Shown: in pieces, positions 1-8,277 of the stretch
How the letters are laid out: each line of letters begins with the position of its first letter
Position numbering within the stretch: position 1 is the first letter of the stretch
NCBI GenBank assembly: GCA_964499285.1
Contig: CAZCLA010000015.1
Location: 7,485-71,484, forward strand
Reading direction: 5' to 3'
DNA from: JAGFIY01 sp964499285
GTDB taxonomy: Bacteria > Bacteroidota > Ignavibacteria > Ignavibacteriales > Melioribacteraceae
DNA: 64,000 nt
Notes under the pieces: model-generated
Databases searched by the model: none
What the model was told of the DNA's origin: nothing
The model's input: only the letters and a program-made list of their open reading frames with translations
Program-made: the position numbers and the translations under genes

Positions 1-1612
1 GAGGAGGTTGGGCTATATAAACTTTTCCAGAGTCGATTAATTCTTTCATCTGACGATAAATAAATGTAAGCAGCAATGTACGAATATGGCTTCCATCCAC
101 ATCGGCATCTGTCATAATAATTATTTTTCCATATCGTGCTTTGTCATGATTAAAATCCGGACCAATTCCTGCACCGATAGCAGAGATGATTGCTTGAATT
201 TCCGCATTTTCTAACACTTTATTTATCTTGGCTTTTTCAACATTTAATATTTTTCCTTTAAGAGGAAGAATTGCTTGAAATCTTCTGTCCCTCCCCTGTT
301 TAGCAGATCCACCCGCAGAATCTCCCTCGACGATGTAAAGTTCTGAATGTTCGGGTTCGTTGATTGAACAGTCGGCTAGTTTACCGGGAAGGTGCATCGA
401 ATCAAGAGCATTCTTTCTTCTTACTAAATCTCTTGCTTTTCTTGCTGCTTCTCTTGCTTCTGCTGCTCTTAAGCATTTCTCGATTATCTTTTTACCGACC
501 GATGGATGCTCTTCGAGGTACTCGGCTAATTTTTCCCCTACTATTGTTTCTACGACTGATTTAACCTCGCTATTGCCAAGCTTTGTTTTTGTCTGTCCCT
601 CGAATTGCGGTTCAAGAACTTTAACTGAAATTACGGCAGTTAAACCTTCTCTAAAATCATCGCCTGTGAGGTTTATTTTCTTGTTATCTTTTATAAGTTT
701 ATTCTTTTGAGCGTAGTTATTAAGAGTTCTTGTCAACGCTGTTTTAAATCCGACGAGGTGTGTTCCGCCTTCGTGTGTGTTGATGTTATTTACGTAGGAG
801 TGAATGTTGTCCGAATAAGCATTGTTATATTCGAAAGCTATTTCTACCGGTGTGTTATCGCGTTCCCCTTCTATATAAACACATTTGTGAAGCGGATTTC
901 TTGTTTCGTCGAGATATTTAACGAACTCTAGCAAACCACCTTTAAAATGAAAGCTTTCTTCTTCTCCTTCGATTTCATCTTTAATGGTTATTGTAACATC
1001 TTTATTAAGATAAGCCAGTTCGCGCATTCTTGCTGCAAGTGTATCGAAGTTGAATTTTGTCACTTTAAAAATTTCACCGTCGGGCATGAAAGTCGTTTTC
1101 GTACCCGTTTGATTTTTCTTTGCTTTTCCGATTTCTACTACTTTTGTTTTGGGGATTCCTCTCTCATATTCCTGAGAATAAATTTTTCCGTCACGGTAAA
1201 CTTCTACTTTACACCATTCCGAAAGAGCGTTAACAACTGAAACCCCCACGCCATGAAGTCCGCCTGAAACTTTATAAGAATCCTTATCAAATTTTCCGCC
1301 GGCGTGAAGAACCGTCATTACAACTTGAAGAGCCGATACTTTTTCAACCGGATGAATATCAACAGGAATTCCTCTTCCTTTATCCTCAACTGTCACGCTG
1401 CCGTCTTTGTTGATAGTTATCATTACTCTGTCGTTATATCCGGCTAATGCTTCGTCTATACTGTTATCAACCACCTCGCTTACGAGATGATGAAGTCCTC
1501 GTGTGCCTACATCGCCAATGTACATGGCCGGTCTTTTTCTAACCGCTTCAAGGCCTTTAAGCACATTTATATTTGTTGCCGTATAATTACTGTTGTTGTT
1601 TCCTTTTGCCAC
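1..1612 (-). CDS. gyrB: DNA gyrase subunit B (3' end outside window)
   Basis: This is the ATPase subunit of the type II topoisomerase that supercoils DNA. Translating the complement gives the GHKL ATPase signature (VVDNSIDEALAGY, then GRGIPVDIHP and GGLHGVGVSVVNALS). The transducer domain and the TOPRIM motifs follow (EGDSAGGSAKQGRDR; IIMTDADVDGSHIRTLLL). About 537 residues are visible and the C-terminal tail runs off the left edge. I chose the GTG at 1610-1612, which gives an N-terminus MAKGNNNSNYTATNINVLKGLEA-like; an AGGTG lies just upstream on the minus strand, and there is no nearby in-frame ATG before the conserved region. It is the last visible gene of the minus-strand series dnaA-dnaN-recF-dciA-gyrB, a classic origin order. 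The only doubt is the exact start. Confidence 0.96.
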   Translation of the reverse strand, partial: MAKGNNNSNYTATNINVLKGLEAVRKRPAMYIGDVGTRGLHHLVSEVVDNSIDEALAGYNDRVMITINKDGSVTVEDKGRGIPVDIHPVEKVSALQVVMTVLHAGGKFDKDSYKVSGGLHGVGVSVVNALSEWCKVEVYRDGKIYSQEYERGIPKTKVVEIGKAKKNQTGTKTTFMPDGEIFKVTKFNFDTLAARMRELAYLNKDVTITIKDEIEGEEESFHFKGGLLEFVKYLDETRNPLHKCVYIEGERDNTPVEIAFEYNNAYSDNIHSYVNNINTHEGGTHLVGFKTALTRTLNNYAQKNKLIKDNKKINLTGDDFREGLTAVISVKVLEPQFEGQTKTKLGNSEVKSVVETIVGEKLAEYLEEHPSVGKKIIEKCLRAAEAREAARKARDLVRRKNALDSMHLPGKLADCSINEPEHSELYIVEGDSAGGSAKQGRDRRFQAILPLKGKILNVEKAKINKVLENAEIQAIISAIGAGIGPDFNHDKARYGKIIIMTDADVDGSHIRTLLLTFIYRQMKELIDSGKVYIAQPP

Positions 1613-1635
1613 GTTACACCTAATTGATTGGTTTA

Positions 1636-1923
1636 TTAAGTGATAAATCTTATCGATCTTATAACTTCAGAACCGATATGTTTATTTATTTTTTTTATAA
1701 TAATTGTTTTTCTAAAATTTAATTCGCTCTTCCAAACGGAGTTTTCGACTCTTAAAATTAGTTTGTCTTTATGTGTTTTAACGGGTTCTGCAACTGTTTT
1801 AAGTTCAGGAAAAATATCATAGAATTCTTGAACGACTCTTTCTCTTAAAACAGCTTCTCTTAAAGGATTAAACTCGCTGCTTTTCGAAATAACTTCGTTT
1901 ATACTTTTGAAATCACTAAACAT
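1636..1923 (-). CDS. dciA: DciA-like helicase-loading protein (DUF721)
   Basis: This small basic protein of about 95 residues has the DUF721 pattern: an N-terminal helical stretch (NPLREAVLRERVVQEFYDIFPEL) followed by a beta-rich part (KDKLILRVENSVWKSEL) and a closing helix (RKTIIIKKINKHIG). DUF721 proteins include DciA, the ancestral loader/operator of the replicative helicase DnaB. It sits between recF and gyrB next to the origin, where DUF721 genes are common. I start it at the ATG at 1921-1923, which overlaps the recF stop by 8 bases; an upstream ATG at 1945-1947 would add eight residues and a longer overlap. The family assignment is fairly secure. The helicase-loading role is inferred from the family. 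Confidence 0.8.
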   Translation of the reverse strand: MFSDFKSINEVISKSSEFNPLREAVLRERVVQEFYDIFPELKTVAEPVKTHKDKLILRVENSVWKSELNFRKTIIIKKINKHIGSEVIRSIRFIT

Positions 1924-3031
1924 ATGAAGCGTTACCGTTCGATACATTAATAATCAGATCATCTTCCCTTGTACCAAGTTTTTCAAGGTTTGAAAGATCC
2001 GTCATAGTAATTATTGCCTGTCCTACCTTTCTTAAATACTCACTAATCTTTTTAGCTCTGTTCATGTCTAGTTCACCGAAAACATCATCGAGAAGAAAAA
2101 TAGGTTTTCTTCCCAAAGCATCTTTGATATAAAAAAACTGTCCGAATCTAAGAGTAATCTGAAACGTTTTATGCTGTCCCTGCGATCCGAATTTTTTCAA
2201 TTCCATATCGTTAATAAAAAATATGAAATCGTCCCTATGCGGACCCGCAAGATTAGAAGCTCTTCTTAACTCATCTTCTCTTAATTCGTTTAAAAGTCTT
2301 CTGAAACTTTCTTCTATTGCTGCAGTATTTTCTTCGCCGTTTAGAAAGAAATATTTAATATCCGGTACTTCATCCTCTGCCATCAATTGGTAATAGGATT
2401 TTTGTACATATTTTTTGTAATCCTCAACAAATCGAATTCTATGCTTTATTATTTCAGTTCCCGTTTTAATTAAGGTTTCAGTCCAAACATCAAGTTGATC
2501 GTAAAGACTTTTTGATCTTTCTTCCTTTATTTGTGATAAAAGAGATGATCTCTGTCTCAATGTTTTATTGTATTCAAGAAGCAGATCCAAATAAGTTGCG
2601 CTGCATTGTGAAAGAACAGAATCAACAAACTTTCTTCTGTCGCCGGGATAACCCATGGTGACCGAATGATCAGATTGTGTTAGAGTAACAACTGGAAATT
2701 TGCCGATAACTGTTGATGCTCTGTAAACATTTTTCTGATCTAAAAAATAATTTTTCTTTTGATTTTCTAAGTCGTAATAAACACGAACTGAGTTACTGGT
2801 TAAATCTGAAAAGCTACCAATAATTTCGAATCCTTTTTCATCAAACGTTACGGCTTCGCTATCCGAAACTTGGTTTATACTCTTGGTTGTACATAGGTAG
2901 TAAATTGCTTCTAAAATGGAAGTTTTTCCCTGCCCGTTTCCTCCCACAATATAATTTAAGTTTTCAGAAAAGTTAAGCTTCTTATTTTTGTGTAATCTAA
3001 AATTTTTTAGTTCAATAAAGTTAATTGTCAT
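1916..3031 (-). CDS. recF: DNA replication and repair protein RecF
   Basis: RecF is an SMC-like ATPase that helps load RecA at single-stranded gaps. The 371-residue protein begins with the family N-terminus (MTINFIELKNFRLHKN). It carries a Walker A motif (GGNGQGKTS, about residues 31-39), the signature region SNLAGPHRDDF and a Walker B region (PIFLLDDVFGELD) near residue 315. Its length matches the family. It starts one base after the dnaN stop and overlaps the start of dciA, so these genes are very probably translated from one transcript. Confidence 0.97.
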   Translation of the reverse strand: MTINFIELKNFRLHKNKKLNFSENLNYIVGGNGQGKTSILEAIYYLCTTKSINQVSDSEAVTFDEKGFEIIGSFSDLTSNSVRVYYDLENQKKNYFLDQKNVYRASTVIGKFPVVTLTQSDHSVTMGYPGDRRKFVDSVLSQCSATYLDLLLEYNKTLRQRSSLLSQIKEERSKSLYDQLDVWTETLIKTGTEIIKHRIRFVEDYKKYVQKSYYQLMAEDEVPDIKYFFLNGEENTAAIEESFRRLLNELREDELRRASNLAGPHRDDFIFFINDMELKKFGSQGQHKTFQITLRFGQFFYIKDALGRKPIFLLDDVFGELDMNRAKKISEYLRKVGQAIITMTDLSNLEKLGTREDDLIINVSNGNASYV

Positions 3032-3032
3032 T

Positions 3033-4166
3033 TCAACTATTCAGACGAACAGGCATAAGCAGCATCATTAGTTCCATATTTTCTTTTTGCTCAACAGGAA
3101 CAACAATTACGGCTTTTGTTGCCGAATGCAGTTTGAATATTACTTCATTTTCGCCGCCAAGATGATTCAAAATATCATTAACGTAAGCGGAGTTAAAACC
3201 TATTTCGAGGTCATTTCCTTTAAAATCGCAGTTTAAAACTTCATCCCCGCTGGCACCTTTATCAACGTCTTCAGCGGAAATTTCAAGTGTGTTTTCCGAA
3301 AGGGAAAATTTAACCTTTCTTGTGTTGGAGACCGAAAAGAGCATCATTCTTTTTATCGCATCGTGGATATCTTTTGTCTTAATCTTCAACTCAAGTTCGT
3401 TTTCCAGAGGAATAACGCTGTTATAGTCGGGATATTTTTGACCTATAAGTCTAGTAATCAGTTCAAAATCGGAAAGTATAAACGATACATGTGTTTTATT
3501 GAGATAAACTTTAACATCTTTCTCGTCTAGAATTTTTGAAAGTACTGTTATCGCTCTTTCTGGAACAACATACTGCTCGTTAAAATCTGTTTTTATGTTT
3601 TTATTAAGCAGGTTTGCTAGCCGGTGTCCGTCAGTTGTTACAAACCTTAAGCCTTCCTCTGTAAACTCAAATAAGGTTCCCATCATAGCAGGACGCATTT
3701 CTTCCTTGCTCATTGCAAATGACGTTTTATCAAATGCGTTTCTGAGCTCGCTTCCATTTATAGAAAATTCGTTAATATCTGCGGCTTTTGTCCCTTCTCC
3801 CGGAAAGGATGGAATATCAGGATATTCTTCCGGTGGAAGATAACTCAATGTGTATTTACCGGTTTCGGTTTTGAGTAATAATTTTCCAGAATCATTGAAA
3901 GAGAAAAGAATTGTTGTGTCGGTTAGTGATCTTACAACATCGTAAATGAGTTTTGCAGGTATAACTGCTTTGATGTTTTCGTCGGCAACAATATTTAAGG
4001 AGGATTTTAAAGAAATTTCAAGGTCGGTTGCATATATGGTCAAAAGTCCGTCTTTTATCTCAAATAAAAAGTTCTCTAAGATAGGCATCGGTGTCCTTGT
4101 AGGTACGGCTGGAATTATCTTTGTGAGTAGTTTTTCGAGATCTTTGCTGTTGACCTTAAATTCCAT
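3033..4166 (-). CDS. dnaN: DNA polymerase III sliding clamp (beta subunit)
   Basis: This is the ring-shaped processivity clamp of the replicative polymerase. The 377-residue protein has the three-domain clamp layout. Typical segments are TRTPMPILENFLFEI near the N-terminus, YLPPEEYPDIP in the first domain, FVTTDGHRLA in the second, and the C-terminal VVPVEQKENMELMMLLMPVRL with its M-P-x-R-L ending. An in-frame TTG lies four codons upstream, but the ATG at 4164-4166 is preceded at 5 bases by a perfect GGAGG, so I place the start there. It lies between dnaA and recF in the origin operon. Confidence 0.97.
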   Translation of the reverse strand: MEFKVNSKDLEKLLTKIIPAVPTRTPMPILENFLFEIKDGLLTIYATDLEISLKSSLNIVADENIKAVIPAKLIYDVVRSLTDTTILFSFNDSGKLLLKTETGKYTLSYLPPEEYPDIPSFPGEGTKAADINEFSINGSELRNAFDKTSFAMSKEEMRPAMMGTLFEFTEEGLRFVTTDGHRLANLLNKNIKTDFNEQYVVPERAITVLSKILDEKDVKVYLNKTHVSFILSDFELITRLIGQKYPDYNSVIPLENELELKIKTKDIHDAIKRMMLFSVSNTRKVKFSLSENTLEISAEDVDKGASGDEVLNCDFKGNDLEIGFNSAYVNDILNHLGGENEVIFKLHSATKAVIVVPVEQKENMELMMLLMPVRLNS

Positions 4167-4171
4167 TTTTA

Positions 4172-4176
4172 CCTCC
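4172..4176 (-). promoter_or_regulatory. Shine-Dalgarno site of dnaN
   Basis: The minus strand reads GGAGG here, five bases before the ATG ending at 4166. Strong Shine-Dalgarno sites are uncommon in this window, and this one decides between the TTG at 4178 and the ATG at 4166. Confidence 0.8.
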
Positions 4177-4178
4177 AA

Positions 4179-4516
4179 AATTAAAAGAGAAATATACCAA
4201 ATAAAGCCAGATTAAGCAATCTTTTCAAGGGTTTCCACGTTTTTACGTTTCCTTAATAATGTATTTAGGAAATTAATTTATTTAACAGATTATAATAAGT
4301 CTGTGGATATGTTGATATACCAATTTTTATTTAATTTTCGAATAAAATCGGGGAAAATAAAAATTCCTTAATGTGGAAAACTTGTAGATAATTTCGGGTT
4401 AATAACAGAGCAGAAATTAAACTGAATTTATCAACTATTATCTACAAAGTTATCAACAACTTTTTATTCGAAATGTGGAAAAATATTTTCTGATAGAAAT
4501 AGAGTAAGAGAGAAAT
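4179..4516. other. Origin region, dnaA-dnaN side: DnaA-box cluster
   Basis: This 338-base gene-free stretch between dnaN and dnaA is very AT-rich and full of DnaA-box-like 9-mers. They are TGTGGATAT at 4302-4310, TGTGGAAAA at 4372-4380, TGTAGATAA at 4383-4391, TTATCTACA at 4438-4446, TTATCAACA at 4450-4458 and TGTGGAAAA at 4474-4482. None is the perfect TTATCCACA, but several differ by one base. It probably forms one half of the replication origin and also contains the dnaN leader. Confidence 0.75.
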
Positions 4517-5932
4517 TTAAGCGGCTGAAAGTTCTATTTTGCTTTTAATTTTTGCAATGGTCTCTTTCAAGGCAGCATCATTCGAAATCAATTGCTCAAT
4601 AGTATTAAAAGCATGAATTACGGTTGAATGATCTCTTCCGCCAAAATGGAGACCTATTGTTTTTAAAGAGGAGGTCGTTAGTTTTTTCGAGAGATACATA
4701 GCAATTTGTCTTGCGAGAACAATCTCTTTTTTACGGTTTTTTTCGCGGACTTTGTTTTCTTCCAATTTGAAAAACGAGCAGACTTCTTTGGTTATTGTTT
4801 CTATAGAAATATTCGTTTTAACCTGGGTTGAAATTTCTTTTACTACCTTTTTTGCAAGTTCAAATTCTATTTCCTGTGAGTTCAGCGAAGAACTTGCGAG
4901 CAACTTAATTAAACATCCTTCAAGCTCTCTGATATTTGAAGTAATGTTTAAGGCAATATATTCCATAATCTCATTGGATAATTTAATTCCGTATGCTTCG
5001 CTTTTGTTTTTTAGGATTGCTACTCTTGTTTCGAAGTCGGGCGGCTGAATGTCGGCAGTCAATCCCCACTGGAAACGAGAAATCAAGCGCTCGTTCAATC
5101 CTTTCAAATCTTTAGGAGGCTTATCGCTTGAAAGGATTATCTGTTTTCCGGATTGATGAAGAATGTTGAATATCTGAAAAAACAGATCCTGCGTACGCTC
5201 TCTTCCGGAAAGAAATTGAATGTCATCAATTATCAAAACATCCATCGTTTTGTAGAAATGCGAAAATTCATTTACAGAATCATTTTGAATTGCATCGACA
5301 AACTCAACCGTAAATGTATCCATCGAAAGATAGATTGCTTTTTTGTTGGGGTGCCTGTCTATTATCTGGTTTCCGATTGCCTGTATTAAATGAGTTTTTC
5401 CGAGACCGACACCGCCGTAAATAAAAAACGGATTAAATGAAGTTTCCCCAGGGTTGTCGCTTATGGCAATAGCAGCAGCTCTTGCAAGCTGATTTCCCTC
5501 GCCTTTAATGAAATTATCAAATTTATATCTTGGGTTTAAATGGGGATCAAAAATCTGTTTATTGTTAGATGACACAACATGATTGGCAGCAGTTTTCTTT
5601 TCTTCTTCTTTTCTTGCTATCTCATCCATTAAATCAAGCTGTTCGCTTTTGTCTTCAACAATCGAATAAGTAATTTTTGCATTTTCGTCTATAGAAGAGA
5701 CTAAAGCTTTCTTTAAAATTGTGCTGTAATGTTCTTCAATCCAATCAATAAAAAATTCACTGGGAACTTCAACTTTTAATGCGGAATCAGCAAGACTAAT
5801 TGGTTTAATAGGAAGGAACCAAGTGTTGTAGGTTATCTGCGGAACGTTTTTCTTAATTATAGTTAAACAGTCTTTCCAAATTTCTTTATGATCTTTTTGA
5901 ACAGGAGAAGAGTTAGCCAGCAAAATATCCAT
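4517..5932 (-). CDS. dnaA: Chromosomal replication initiator DnaA
   Basis: DnaA is the AAA+ protein that binds DnaA boxes and melts the origin. The 471-residue protein has an N-terminal domain I (IWKDCLTIIKKNVPQITYNTWFLPI) and a variable charged linker. The AAA+ core has Walker A GGVGLGKTH and Walker B DVLIIDDIQFLSG. The C-terminal helix-turn-helix has the DnaA signature HFGGRDHSTVIHA. The chosen ATG is the first in the frame, and a perfect DnaA box lies only 8 bases upstream (5940-5948), which fits autoregulation. AGG directly abuts the start, so there is no well-spaced ribosome-binding site. Confidence 0.98.
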   Translation of the reverse strand: MDILLANSSPVQKDHKEIWKDCLTIIKKNVPQITYNTWFLPIKPISLADSALKVEVPSEFFIDWIEEHYSTILKKALVSSIDENAKITYSIVEDKSEQLDLMDEIARKEEEKKTAANHVVSSNNKQIFDPHLNPRYKFDNFIKGEGNQLARAAAIAISDNPGETSFNPFFIYGGVGLGKTHLIQAIGNQIIDRHPNKKAIYLSMDTFTVEFVDAIQNDSVNEFSHFYKTMDVLIIDDIQFLSGRERTQDLFFQIFNILHQSGKQIILSSDKPPKDLKGLNERLISRFQWGLTADIQPPDFETRVAILKNKSEAYGIKLSNEIMEYIALNITSNIRELEGCLIKLLASSSLNSQEIEFELAKKVVKEISTQVKTNISIETITKEVCSFFKLEENKVREKNRKKEIVLARQIAMYLSKKLTTSSLKTIGLHFGGRDHSTVIHAFNTIEQLISNDAALKETIAKIKSKIELSAA

Positions 5933-6359
5933 CCTTTAGTTATCCACAAATTAGATTTTCTAAAAACCCCGCCATCAGTAAGCGTTGGGGACCTAAACAA
6001 AATTCATTAAATGTTTATTAACAACTTATCCACATTAAATAGACAGCCGCAAACCACGGTAAACAAACAAGTTACAATCCCCTTTTTATGTAATTGCACA
6101 AATTCTAAGGAAATTTGCAGAGATTTCTTAATGACCAAAACAGCGTGAAACGTTTCACGATTTTTAGTTATTAACAAGTTATCAACAGGTAGTTTTTTGT
6201 CTTTCATGGTGCGGTGAAAATATGATTTTCCGATTATGAGTGCAAATTAAATTTGCATGTTTTTTATAACTCGTTGAAAAATAATTAGATAAACTTTTTG
6301 TTAATAACTAACTTTGGTTCGATTAATTTTGATTAAATGTCCACAAAAAGGAAAACATT
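5933..6359. other. Origin region, upstream of dnaA: perfect DnaA boxes
   Basis: This 427-base region has no credible gene; a 66-codon reading frame on the minus strand has no family features. It contains perfect DnaA boxes TTATCCACA at 5940-5948 and 6026-6034, and TTATCAACA at 6179-6187. It also has a 16-bp perfect palindrome at 6144-6159 and AT-rich runs at about 6230-6335 that could unwind. It carries the dnaA promoter on the minus strand and the leader of the epimerase gene on the plus strand. With the boxes on the other side of dnaA it makes a likely bipartite oriC. Confidence 0.8.
6144..6159. repeat. 16-bp perfect palindrome in the origin region
   Basis: The sequence CGTGAAACGTTTCACG is its own reverse complement. 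It consists of the two half-sites of the bacterial parS centromere (TGTTTCAC and GTGAAACA) but in swapped order, so it is not a canonical parS. It lies between two DnaA boxes. It could bind a ParB-like or other dimeric regulator; the binding partner is unknown. Confidence 0.55.
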
Positions 6360-7289
6360 TTGAAGATAGTAATTGCCGGAGGCGTCGGTTTTATAGGAAG
6401 CAATCTTGCATGTTATTTTGCCGAGAAAGGAGAAGACGTTCTTGTTCTTGATAACCTGAGAACAGGAAGAAAAGAGAACATAAATGGTTTCAATAATATC
6501 AGATTTGTTGAAGGATCAATTACCGATAAAAAATTGGTTGAAGAAAATCTTTATGGAGCGGATGTTGTTTTTAATATGGCTGCCTTAGTCTCCGTTCCGG
6601 AATCAGTTGATAAACCTTTAGAAACCGTTGAAATAAACACAAAGGGTGTAATAAACCTGTTGGATGCATGTTTGAAGCACAATGTTAAGAAAATTGTGCT
6701 TTCAAGTTCCGCTGCAATTTATGGAAATAATCCCGAGCTCCCTAAACGGACAAATATGTTTCCCGAACCCGTCTCTCCTTATGCTATTACAAAACTTAGC
6801 GGAGAATATTTCTTAAATCTTTATACGAAAGAGCATGACTTAAATACGGTAAGTCTTCGATATTTTAATGTTTACGGACCGAAACAAGACCCCAAAAGTC
6901 AATACGCTGCCGCCATACCTATTTTTATTGAGCGAGCTCTAAAAAATAAAGAAATTATAATCTACGGCGACGGGCAACAGACACGCGATTTTATTTTTAT
7001 AGATGATGTTGTAAAGGCAAACGTATCAGCATTTGAGAAACTTAATGTAACAGGAGTTTATAATGTTGCAAACGGAGAATCTATTACCATTTTGGAGTTA
7101 GCCCAAAAAATTATTCAAGCAACAAATTCCAAAAGTGAAATAAAATTTAGCCATGAAAGAAAAGGAGACGTTAAACACAGCCTTGCTTCGATTGATGAAA
7201 CTAAAGAAAAACTCGGATTTAAACCTTCTGTAACACTAGAAGAAGGTCTTTTCAAAACAATAAAGTATTTCGAAACCAGGTTGAGATGA
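6360..7289 (+). CDS. NAD-dependent sugar-nucleotide epimerase/dehydratase (SDR family)
   Basis: This 309-residue extended short-chain dehydrogenase has the N-terminal dinucleotide motif GGVGFIGSN, a serine-rich catalytic strand (KIVLSSSAAIYG) and the Y-x3-K pair in SPYAITKLSGEY. RDFIFIDDVVKA and GVYNVANGE are typical of UDP-glucose 4-epimerase-like enzymes, so it probably acts on a nucleotide sugar for surface glycans. The start is a TTG at 6360-6362, supported by AAGGA seven bases upstream and by the motif position. It overlaps the following asparaginase gene by four bases (ATGA), so they share a transcript. The exact sugar substrate cannot be told. Confidence 0.85.
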   Translation: MKIVIAGGVGFIGSNLACYFAEKGEDVLVLDNLRTGRKENINGFNNIRFVEGSITDKKLVEENLYGADVVFNMAALVSVPESVDKPLETVEINTKGVINLLDACLKHNVKKIVLSSSAAIYGNNPELPKRTNMFPEPVSPYAITKLSGEYFLNLYTKEHDLNTVSLRYFNVYGPKQDPKSQYAAAIPIFIERALKNKEIIIYGDGQQTRDFIFIDDVVKANVSAFEKLNVTGVYNVANGESITILELAQKIIQATNSKSEIKFSHERKGDVKHSLASIDETKEKLGFKPSVTLEEGLFKTIKYFETRLR

Positions 7290-8272
7290 AAAAGAAAGTT
7301 CTAATTGTTTTCTGCGGCGGAACCTTTTCAATGAAAATAGACGAAGAAACCGGCGGGGCAATTCCTCATTACAGTGGAAAAGATTTGCTTGAAAAAATTC
7401 CCGACGCAGAAGAACTGGCAGAAATTTCTCTCTTCCAGTTTGGAAACTTTCCTGGACCTCATATGCTCCCTGAAACTATGCTCGATCTTTCTAAAAAAAT
7501 AGATGAGTTCATTCAATCGGGAAAATATGACGGTATTGTTGTAACTCACGGAACAGATACGTTAGAAGAAACAGCCTACCTACTTGATCTTACAATTAAA
7601 ACAGAAAAACCAATAGTTGTTATCGGTGCGATGAAAACAAGCAGCGAACCGGATTGGGATGGTCCTCGTAATCTGATTGATGCAATACATATTATTAACA
7701 GCGACAATAGCAACAACATGGGTGTTCTCGTCTGTCTAAACGGAGAAATAAACGCAGCAAGTGAGGTGACAAAAACTCATACTGATGATATAGAAACCTT
7801 TCACAGCCTTGATTTCGGAGCCCTGGGAGTCGTGGATCGAGGAAGGGTGATATTTAATCGCGCACCAAGAAAACTAGAGTTGATACCGACAGAAAAAATT
7901 AACGCAAATGTTGATCTTATTAAGACATTTGCCGGAATGGATGATAAGTTCTTTAAGTTCTCGGCAGACAGCGGAATAGACGCAATTGTTGTTGAAGCAA
8001 TGGGAGTAGGCAATGTACCGCCAAATGCTTTTAACGGGATTAAGTATGCGAGGGAAAAGGGAATTATTGTTCTGCTAGTTTCGCGCTGTCCGATGGGTAA
8101 CACGCTTGATAAGTACAGCTACCCCGGTGCTGGAAAATGGCTAAAGAAAGAAGGTGTGATATTTACAGACTACCTTAACGGACAAAAAGCAAGAATTAAG
8201 CTTATGCTCTGTCTCGGAAAAACCAAAAAGTTAGATGAATTGAAAAAGCTTTTTAAAAGCACGATTATATAG
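7286..8272 (+). CDS. L-asparaginase family protein
   Basis: This 328-residue enzyme should hydrolyse asparagine to aspartate and ammonia. It has the first threonine motif (FCGGTFS, equivalent to TGGTI, with the nucleophile Thr kept) and the second motif VVTHGTDTLEET with the Thr-Asp pair. AAASEVTKTHT-like and GVGNVPP segments are also typical of the family. There is no signal peptide, so it is cytoplasmic, as in type I enzymes. It is translationally coupled to the epimerase upstream and is followed after five bases by the DUF2971 gene. Related amidases such as the GatD subunit share these motifs, but the missing GatD N-terminal domain argues against that. Confidence 0.85.
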   Translation: MKKKVLIVFCGGTFSMKIDEETGGAIPHYSGKDLLEKIPDAEELAEISLFQFGNFPGPHMLPETMLDLSKKIDEFIQSGKYDGIVVTHGTDTLEETAYLLDLTIKTEKPIVVIGAMKTSSEPDWDGPRNLIDAIHIINSDNSNNMGVLVCLNGEINAASEVTKTHTDDIETFHSLDFGALGVVDRGRVIFNRAPRKLELIPTEKINANVDLIKTFAGMDDKFFKFSADSGIDAIVVEAMGVGNVPPNAFNGIKYAREKGIIVLLVSRCPMGNTLDKYSYPGAGKWLKKEGVIFTDYLNGQKARIKLMLCLGKTKKLDELKKLFKSTII

Positions 8273-8277
8273 AGTGT

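Noticed and set aside
360..710. Plus-strand reading frames inside gyrB
   Set aside because: They are antisense to clearly conserved GyrB sequence and show only Leu/Ser-rich runs.
6144..6159. Reading the origin palindrome as a canonical parS site
   Set aside because: The half-sites are in the wrong order compared with TGTTTCACGTGAAACA, so I list it only as a palindrome.
6007..6207. 66-codon minus-strand reading frame in the origin region
   Set aside because: It runs over DnaA boxes and the palindrome, has no family pattern and no ribosome-binding site; it is most likely chance in AT-rich origin DNA.
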